Positions 19,224-25,806 of a stretch of 25,806 bases of DNA are shown here, in pieces. Where the stretch lies: positions 136,388-162,193 of the forward strand of contig NW_008246128.1 of assembly GCF_000281045.1 (NCBI RefSeq). The letters run 5' to 3'. Position numbers and translations under genes: made by a program. The stretch's first letter is position 1; each line of letters opens with the position of its first letter. This stretch comes from Saprolegnia diclina VS20. Lineage: Eukaryota; Oomycota; Saprolegniomycetes; Saprolegniales; Saprolegniaceae. Below the pieces are notes generated by a model. It did no database searches and was not told the origin of the DNA. It saw nothing but the letters and a program-made list of their open reading frames with translations.

Positions 19224-21656
19224 ATGGGGTCCTCGATGAAGCCGACGACGTTCGCGGGTCAAGCGTCGCTGCCCAAGCTGCCGATCCCGGACCTCCACGA
19301 GACGGTCGCCAACTACCTCCGCACGGTGAGCGTGCTGCAGTCGCCCGAGGCCCACGCAGCGACGCGCGCGACAGCTGCGGCCTTCCTCGCTTCCGACGGC
19401 CCGGCGCTCCAGGCCAAGCTGGAAGCGTATGCAGCCGATAAGAACAGCTTCATTGAAGACTTTTGGTACGAGGCGTACTTCAACTACAAGGAGTCGGTCG
19501 TGCTCAATGTCAACCCGTTCTTCGTGCTCGAGGACGACCCGACGCCGACGCGGGCCAAGCAGATCCCGCGCGCATCATCGCTTATCGTGAGCAGCCTCAA
19601 GGTACAATGCCATAGGTATAGAACGTACAACATCGTCCTGTGTAGTTTATCCATGCGCTGCGCCGTGAGACGCTGCCGCCAGACGTGGTGCGCAACACGC
19701 CGCTCTGTATGAACCAGTTTCGCATGCTCTTTGGTGCAACGCGGCTTCCGACGCGCGAGAAGGACCACGTCAAGGTCGCGCCCGACGCCAAGCACATTGT
19801 CGTGCTCTGCCGGTACAGTATATGCCACAAGTTCAACGATTTTGACGCGTTTTTGTGGACAGGAACCAGTTTTACTGGTTTGACGTGGTCTGGGAAGACG
19901 GGACGCCGGCTGTCACGGAGAAGGAAATTGTCGAGAACCTTCGCGCGATCCGCGCCGATGCTCGCAAATGCTCGGACGACCACATTGCCGACTCGGCCGT
20001 CGGCGTCTTTACGACCGAGCACCGCGTCGAGTGGGCGCGTCTGCGCACGGAGCTCCAAACCGAGAACGCCGCGACGCTCGAAATGGTGTGTCTTTTCTAT
20101 CAAAGTATCCGTGTATCAAAGTATCTACGTTCCTAGATTGACCGCGCGCTCTTTCTCGTCTGCCTCGACCACACGAGTCCGCCGACGCCGTCGGACTTTG
20201 CGGCGACCATGCTCCACGGCACGTACGAGACGTCGTCGCACAACCGTCAGGTATGTGGTCATTGGTCGACGCGCTCGACACATTGATACAATACATTTCG
20301 TAGGTCGGGTCGTGCATGAACCGGTGGTACGACAAGCTGCAGATCATTGTGTGCGAAAATGGCGTCGCCGGCGTCAACTTTGAGCACTCGGTCGTCGATG
20401 GCCACACGGTCCTCCGCTTTGTCTCTGACGTGTTTACCGACACGGTCATTCGGTATGTATTTATGCAGTCTACACAATATAGAACAGATTGGTGCTAGGT
20501 TTGCGCAGAGCATCAGTGGGACGACGCAGTGCTTTCTCGAGAGCGCGTACCGCGCGCCGTCCGAATCGCTCTACACGACGCCGCACAAGCTCGAGTGGCA
20601 GCTCTCACACAGCCTCCAGCTCAGCGTCCGGTGCTGTTCCATCCATTTTTCTCGCCTCCATTTTTATTATTTGAATCTGATAGGTATGCTGAGGCGCGCT
20701 TGAGTGACCTGATTTGCCAAAACGAAGTCAAGGTGCTCGAATTCCGCAACTACGGTACACGATGTCTCAAAATGCGACATTTCCATTCATCAAATTCGCG
20801 ATAGGCAAGCGCTTTATCGTCAAGCACAAGTGCTCGCCGGACGCGTTTGTGCAAGTCGCATTCCTCGCTGCCTACTACTTGCAGTACGGCACGGCCGTCA
20901 ACCAGTACGAACCGGCCATGACCAAGCGCTTCCTCCATGGGTATGCCTCGAAGTCTTGTTATTTGGATCGGATTTCACAGATCCTAGTCGCACTGAGGCC
21001 ATTCGGTCCATGACACCCGAGACGTTTGCGTTCATTGAGCTTTTCTGCGGCGGCAAAGGCAACGAGCTCCAGCAGCTCAATGCGCTCCGGAAGGCGACCG
21101 CGTCGCACTCGGAGGTCGTCAAGCGCAGCGCTGGCGGCAAGGGCGTCGAGCGCCATCTGTACGCGCTGCAGCAAATCGCCACGCTCGACAAGCGTCCGGA
21201 AGCGGCGTTTTTCAAAGACGAGGCGTGGCGGACGCTCGGACGCAGTGTCATTTCGACGAGCAACTGCGGGAACCCGTCGCTGCGTCTCTTTGGCTTTGGC
21301 CCGGTCGTGCCCGAGGGGTTTGGCATCGGGTACATTATCAAGGACGACGGCATCCAGGTTGGGCTTGATATGTTGATACTTGGCATGTCTCATGATGCCA
21401 TGTGCAGTTTTGTGCCGCGTCCAAGCACCGCCAGACGCAGCGCTTTCTAGATACGCTCAAGGAGTACCTTCTCCTGGTGCACGCGCTGTTGGAGAAGGAA
21501 GACGCGCTCTTATTCCCGAACCGCGCAAAGCTCGCGGGCAGCAAGATGGAGCACCGTGACTCGGACTACGAGTTTAGTTTCTTTGACAGCGGCGCGCCCG
21601 TGCCAGCGTCGCCCAAAATCAACCCGACGCCACTCATTGGGAAAGCTCTCTTTTAA
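19224..21656 (+). CDS. Carnitine O-acyltransferase (acetyltransferase-like)
   Basis: Ten exons reconstruct 662 residues without interruption: 19224-19601, 19646-19812, 19863-20085, 20137-20250, 20304-20452, 20499-20630, 20684-20754, 20805-20940, 20988-21357, 21408-21656. All nine introns are GT-AG, 44-53 nt. The family moves acyl groups between CoA and carnitine. The catalytic His322 sits in GVNFEHSVVDGHTVLRF, matching the family E-H-S-x-x-D-G signature; further landmarks are NQFYWFDV, the RTEAIR carnitine-site segment (about 458), STSNCG (546-551), LRLFGFGPVVPEGFGIGYII and the C-terminal FCAASKHRQTQRFLDTLKEY. The N-terminus begins near LPKLPIPDLHETVANYL, as in other members. No clear mitochondrial presequence or C-terminal peroxisomal SKL-type signal is seen (it ends IGKALF). 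Length fits carnitine acetyl-/medium-chain transferases. The ATG at 19224 follows the initiator-like motif closely. Confidence 0.95.
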
Positions 21657-21716
21657 GCACGGAGAATTTGCAGATGCATGTGATCTCCGCGTCAAGAGTG
21701 CTCGTGCAGTTGGTGG

Positions 21717-22372
21717 GCCCAAGCAAACCCCACTGGCATCGCGATCGGTGTTGCACTGACTGTCGGCCCGTCACGCTCTTTCAGCTACAGACTTGATTCT
21801 ATATCGAATTCTAGCACCCTTTGTTTACAGCCTCTTGGGCAAGGAACGAAGCTGCGCTTCCCGCGATGCTCTACACGATTCTTTTTGGCGCGCTACCACT
21901 CGTGTACACCTTGCATATCCTGCGTTGCGCTTGGTGCCGATGCGTTTGCGCTGCCGGGTCTTGGAGCACCGCACGGTCTTCATTGTGACTTTCTCCTAGC
22001 GGAGTCTCTCGCGCGTCATGACCCAATCCGCGAGTTAGCTCCGCATGAAGCTTGTGCTGGACGGCGGTGCGCTCAGTCGCTCGAGCTACGGCAACTGGAA
22101 GCACCGACTCCTCTTGGGCGGCTCGATCTACAAGCTCTTGACGACTTATCCACATCTTCAGCGTAATGCAGTGCTCAGCTTTCGCGGCAGCGACAGCTGC
22201 ATGCTCTTGCACACAGAATCGACTGAGCCTCTGTGATTCCCTGCATCTTGAGCATCGGACCGACGTCACTCTCGACACGAGTCGCGACACAGCTCTTGGG
22301 CAGCTTGTGATGCATCCTGATGGCAGGATCGGAGTCCACTTTGGCGCTGACCAATCGCTCTGGCTTCTCTAA
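21717..22372 (+). pseudogene. Array family copy F, 3' relic
   Basis: Sixty bases after the acyltransferase stop, family sequence begins with AQANPTGIAIGVALTVGP, the segment equivalent to copy E's QADPTGVAIGVALAVGP. It continues with traces of the last membrane segments and then SRSSYGNWKHRLLLGGSIYK, HLQRNAVLSFRGSDS and DSLHLEHRTDVTLDTSRDTA, ending in DQSLWLL with TAA at 22370-22372. Several frame breaks occur, and the region between WKHRLLL and GGSIYK is shortened. All upstream domains are absent, so it is a 5'-truncated pseudogene lying some 3.4 kb outside the main array. Confidence 0.78.
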
Positions 22373-22677
22373 CGTGTCCACACCTACAGTAGCAAGCAAG
22401 CGGTGTCCGCCACGTAACGCATAAACGTAAACTCAAACTACATGGTTCATACGCGCTCCTTCCTGTAGCGCCATGCAAGAGAGGGCCGAGTTGAGCATCG
22501 CCACCAATTAGCGATGAGCTTGATTCGCAACAGTTCATTCGCGCCTCATATGATATGTCCAACCCGAGCACGATCGTCGGTCGACACCATATTCAAGAGG
22601 ACGAAATTGTTGAGAAAAATGTCCCATTAGGGCAAGTACAAATGCATGAAATGGCAAATTATTTTTGGACCGGGACC
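22373..22677. other. Intergenic between relic F and the DUF1295-like gene
   Basis: This 305-base spacer separates two 3' ends. I see no gene, repeat or RNA in it. Confidence 0.5.
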
Positions 22678-23565
22678 TTAACTCGTGCGCGCCTTGGGCA
22701 TTGGCGCCATGAAGCGCGACAACCACCCACCAACATTGGGAATGAGAAAGCCCGTGCGGGCCATGTACGCCGGGCCACCTTCCTACGACCGACCAAGGAG
22801 CCTTCGTTCCCTTCGTCAGGCCCTACCTTGTTGCGGAACGAGAGTTCTTTGGTCGTCATGTTGGAGAGGAAGAGAAGGCTCCATATGAGAGCGAGGACGG
22901 CAAACGGAAACAAGTGGCGAGCCAAGAGCGCGAAGGACAAGTAGAGCATCATTTCGCCGAGGTAGTTGGTGTTGCGGCTCCACGTGACCCAGCCGTCCCT
23001 AGTCGATTCGCATCACAATCGCCCATGGATTGCAGATGCTTTCGTCGTACTCGATCAAGCCGGGCTTGTATTTGAGCTGAAAGAACTTTTGCGTGTCGGC
23101 GCCAATCATGAGCACAGTCCCGAGGATGTTCATGGTCGTGCAGAGGCACGCGAGGCCCGGTGAGACCTCGACGCGGTGCGCAATCACAATGTACCCGGCG
23201 CCCCAGTACCCAACGAGGACAAGCGCGGTCACGATTGTCGACGGGATCGTGATGTACGGTGTCCACGCCTTGTCGGGCAAAATGAGGTCCTTGAGTAGCC
23301 ACACAAGGCCGTACGAGCCATGATCTACACAGCTCGTTTGTCAAGCTCCGTCGCGAAATAGCATGTCCAGCGTACTAGCTGTGTAGAGGTAGGCGGCCAT
23401 CGACCAATTGTCGAAATAATACATGAGGAAGAGCATGGCGGGAAACGTGCCGCCTTTCTGGAGGTTGATGACGTAGCGCAGCTGGAGCGGGCGCGGACCG
23501 CCAAGGCAGTCGAACATGAGGTAGTTCTTGAGCGGAATGACGTAGCGCACGTAGAGGGCCTCCAT
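22678..23565 (-). CDS. Steroid 5-alpha-reductase / DUF1295-like membrane protein
   Basis: Four exons, 23565-23376, 23324-23051, 22998-22827 and 22782-22678, with GT-AG introns of 51, 52 and 44 nt, give 246 uninterrupted residues. The C-terminal half has the core shared by steroid 5-alpha-reductases, DUF1295 proteins and isoprenylcysteine methyltransferase relatives: MIGADTQKFFQLKYKPGLIE, then DGWVTWSRNTNYLGEMMLY, several hydrophobic helices (FALLARHLFPFAVLALIW, LLFLSNMTTKELSFRNKEG) and a final GGPAYMARTGFLIPNV. The usual R-N-P-N-Y motif reads R-N-T-N-Y here. It is an integral endoplasmic-reticulum-type membrane protein; such enzymes reduce or modify lipids using NADPH, but the substrate cannot be told. 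The start ATG is followed directly by family-like sequence. The gene is divergent from the bZIP-like gene. Confidence 0.88.
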
Positions 23566-24223
23566 AATCGGGTGGGATCGCAAGTGCAAAATCAAAAGTG
23601 CACGTTGAGATCCAGCAACAGTGCATATGTGTTCTTAGAGGTTGGCGCCGATCGTATTTTATCCATATTGACTGGAAAGAGCTATGTGGATTCGCCGACA
23701 GTCGAGCTATCCGGTTTCAAACAGGATACGATGTGTTTTGAGAGGTTTGGACCTTTGCCCCAGGGCGAGAAGCGGGCGCTGTGGCGGAGGTGCGAGGGAG
23801 ATAGCGCATCAACGGCAACAATGAGAAGCATATCACTGCTGACGCGCGTCGGGTCACTCTCACTGGCAACACGACAAGAGCAGCGATGTGAACGTCCGGA
23901 TACGCGGTGGATTGCGACGACGCAATCGAGTGGGAAAGATTACGGTGCGTTAACTCCCACGTGGGTTTGCGATGACGTCCGCTGGTCCGCGAGTAGGACT
24001 CGGAACTCAGGCCTCAATTCGTGCAAACTAAATGAAGGGTTTTATGGGCCCTTGAAGGTACGCAAGGGCCTTGAGTACTTAGTACGTTGCAGCGAGGTCC
24101 ATGCGCGTCCCGGAAGCCAATCTGGCTTTGGGTGCAAGCTCCGTGCGAGGAAATGACACTAATTACGTTATACTGAGCGCGCCTTTTTCTGCGAAAGTAG
24201 CCGACGCCTAGGCTGTGAGAGTA

Positions 24224-24242
24224 CGATCATACCTCATGATCG
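24224..24242. repeat. 7-bp hairpin
   Basis: CGATCAT (24224-24230) and ATGATCG (24236-24242) form a perfect inverted repeat around a five-base loop, about 220 bases upstream of the bZIP-like start codon. It could be a dimeric factor site or chance. Confidence 0.4.
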
Positions 24243-24423
24243 CACTTCTTCCAGGTCAGCTTCGAGCATATGGACGACCCGAATTGCACCGATCGACAAT
24301 GCAGCAAAGACAGCGCACGAGTGGTTCTCGGTATGTGCAGTATGGACACCACACGACGTCGAAGCCAGGTTCTACAGCTAAAATAGTGTTTGTTTGTCTG
24401 ATAGCACCCAACTGGCAGACGTC

Positions 24424-24431
24424 TCATTTTC
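24424..24431 (+). promoter_or_regulatory. Initiator-like TCATTTTC
   Basis: TCATTTTC lies 30 bases upstream of the ATG at 24461 and fits the oomycete initiator core at the expected distance. The same type of motif precedes the acyltransferase start. Confidence 0.5.
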
Positions 24432-24460
24432 GACAAGCGAACAAGGTGACGAGAGAGAGC

Positions 24461-25806
24461 ATGCAAGCCATCTTTGACGACTTTGCGACGCTGCCGCTGG
24501 ACGAGTATGCGCTGCTGCCGACCGACTCGCTCCTCATGGAGGACGTCGACGCCTTCTTCACGCCGGCCGCGACGTCGTCGCCGGCCTCGAGCGACCACTG
24601 CACGACGAGCGACGCTGGCTCGGAGGACCTGCCGCCGCCTCCGCCCAAGAAGGTCAATGTGAGCCGCAAGCGCCAGCGCGACGAGATCGAGTACCTGCGT
24701 ACCAAGGTGGTCGAGCTCGAGTCGCAACTCTCGACACTACAAGCAGCGGAGGCGCCACTCGTGGCGGCGTCGCCATGGCAAACCATGGCCCGGCAGATGC
24801 GCGTCGAGAAAGACGCTGCGATCAGCGAGCGCGAGCAGCTCAAGCGCGAGCTCGCCGAGCAAATCGAATTCGGCAAGACGCTCGAATCGCTTCTCAAGAA
24901 GCGGCCAAAGCTCGCGGCGCTGCCGCAGCTCGACGCCGACCAGTGGAAGCTGTACCGCCTCGTGCAAGACCCGACCCTCCGGCGCGAGGCCGTCGCCAAC
25001 ATCCTCGAGCACCAGTACGAAGCGCTGTCGGGTGCGCTCATCGAGTCGAATCTCCTCGAGCAAGAAGACGATGTCACGGCCTTTGCGCCGTACTTGGCCA
25101 AGCACTTTGACGACCAGCTCATCACGACCGCGACGCTGTGCAAGACGATCGAGTACGACATGCACACGGTCGCCCGCATGATGTGGCTCCTCCTCTCGGC
25201 CGGCTGCAGTCTCAACCGCACAACGTTCCACGTATATAGACTTGGTCCTTTGGCGCATGCTAACTTGGATGTAGCGCCTCGAGACGTTTGACGAAGACAC
25301 GATCTACATTGCGAACGAAGGCCGGTGGGAATTCCTGATCAACCAGACGCGCCTCCTCATGAAGCGCTACGTCGAGACGGACCGCATCGTGTTTGTCATG
25401 CGGTTGGCAGCGCTTCTCTTGCATGATCGAGGACCTAACCACATACATGGCTATTAGCACCATTCTCGAAGACGAACTCAGTCCGCACGCACCCGAAGCA
25501 CTCGTGACCAACAAGAGCGCATGGTACATACGAGTGGAAGTGCGTGCGTCTCAGGTGCACATTAGGTTTCTGCTTGAGCCCATTGCGGGCCAGCCCGGGT
25601 GCCGGATCAAGTTTTTTCAAAAAATGACGCTGCCCATGGTGCAGTCGGAGGTGCTTCTGACGCACCCCAAGTTCTCGGACGTCAACTCGCCCTACTACCG
25701 CATCGGCAACATCACCGACGCCGCCATGATGTCGCTGCGTGAGATGATCGGCGACTTTACGTCCCAGCTCGAGCTCCTCCTCCAACGCTACATGCCCGAG
25801 GAATGA
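24461..25806 (+). CDS. bZIP-like protein of the oomycete M96 mating-specific type
   Basis: Three exons, 24461-25231, 25275-25402 and 25458-25806, with introns of 43 and 55 nt, give 415 residues; the TGA is the last triplet of the window. An acidic and Ser/Pro-rich N-terminus (residues 1-62) is followed by a basic stretch and short leucine zipper (VSRKRQRDEIEYLRTKVVEL, with L79, L86 and L93 in register). Then comes a second helical block (PWQTMARQMRVEKDAAISER ... LAEQIEFGKTLESLLKKRPK) and a C-terminal domain of about 260 residues reading to VHIRFLLEPIAGQPGCRIKF and MISLREM-like ISDAAMMSLREMIGDF. This layout is typical of a large oomycete family often named after the M96 mating-specific protein, with a START-like C-terminus. 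A nuclear role in transcription is possible; the basic region is short and lacks the canonical N-x7-R bZIP signature, so DNA binding is uncertain. An optional third intron near 25528 is not needed because the frame stays open. Confidence 0.82.

Larger units (their letters stand above)
23566..24460. other. Intergenic, divergent promoters
   Basis: This 895-base spacer lies between divergent starts at 23565 and 24461. A plus-strand open stretch of about 195 codons (23572-24156) begins without an ATG, resembles no protein and is likely chance. A short hairpin (24224-24242) and an initiator-like motif (24424-24431) lie toward the right-hand gene. Confidence 0.5.

Noticed and set aside
23572-24156. 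A 195-codon plus-strand open stretch between the DUF1295-like and bZIP-like genes
   Set aside because: It begins without an ATG, overlaps the promoter side of the divergent gene and shows no domain or paralogue.
24461-25806. Third intron in the bZIP-like gene at about 25528-25552
   Set aside because: A GT...CAG pair is present, but splicing there changes the frame, while leaving it unspliced gives an open frame to the stop with a family-like sequence.

Overview
The window looks like a piece of a Saprolegniales-type oomycete nuclear genome. It has GC-rich coding sequence, very short GT-AG introns (43-55 nt in every gene that could be reconstructed), TCATTT-type initiator motifs just upstream of two start codons, and a 415-residue protein of the oomycete bZIP-like / M96 mating-specific type. 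Single-copy housekeeping genes flank a local expansion of an uncharacterised membrane-protein family. All calls are by eye from the sequence; no database search was run.

Left part (1-8765): a folate-biopterin transporter family protein (+, 420-2147); a two-exon NYN/ZC3H12A-type ribonuclease (-, 2719-3879); a PH domain followed by a PI3K Ras-binding-like domain with no kinase behind it (+, 4613-5524); a peptidase S66 LD-carboxypeptidase/MccF-like protein that looks bacterial (-, 5665-6693); and a six-exon adenylate kinase with a four-cysteine lid (-, 7019-7957).

Middle part (8766-18309) plus an outlier (21717-22372): six copies of one multi-pass membrane protein family, which I do not recognise from any named family. 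Two are intact (copy A, -, 562 aa; copy C, +, 561 aa). One is full length except for a single missing base in a T run (copy E, -). Three are relics (B, -; D, +; F, +). The genes share a 110-122 nt first exon ending inside the codon of a Met right after the first membrane segment, a phase-2 intron of about 53 nt, a glycosylatable luminal/extracellular domain, a bundle of further membrane segments and a highly conserved basic C-terminal tail. A 727-base assembly gap (13635-14361) sits inside the array and may hide more.

Right part (19224-25806): a ten-exon carnitine O-acyltransferase (+, 19224-21656, 662 aa); relic F 60 bases behind it; a four-exon steroid 5-alpha-reductase/DUF1295-like membrane protein (-, 22678-23565, 246 aa); and the three-exon bZIP-like M96-type gene (+, 24461-25806), whose stop codon is the last triplet of the window.

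The genes do not form a pathway. The strongest candidate for something undescribed is the birth-and-death array of the lineage-specific membrane protein family. The truncated PI3K-like gene and the bacterial-looking S66 peptidase are the next most interesting.
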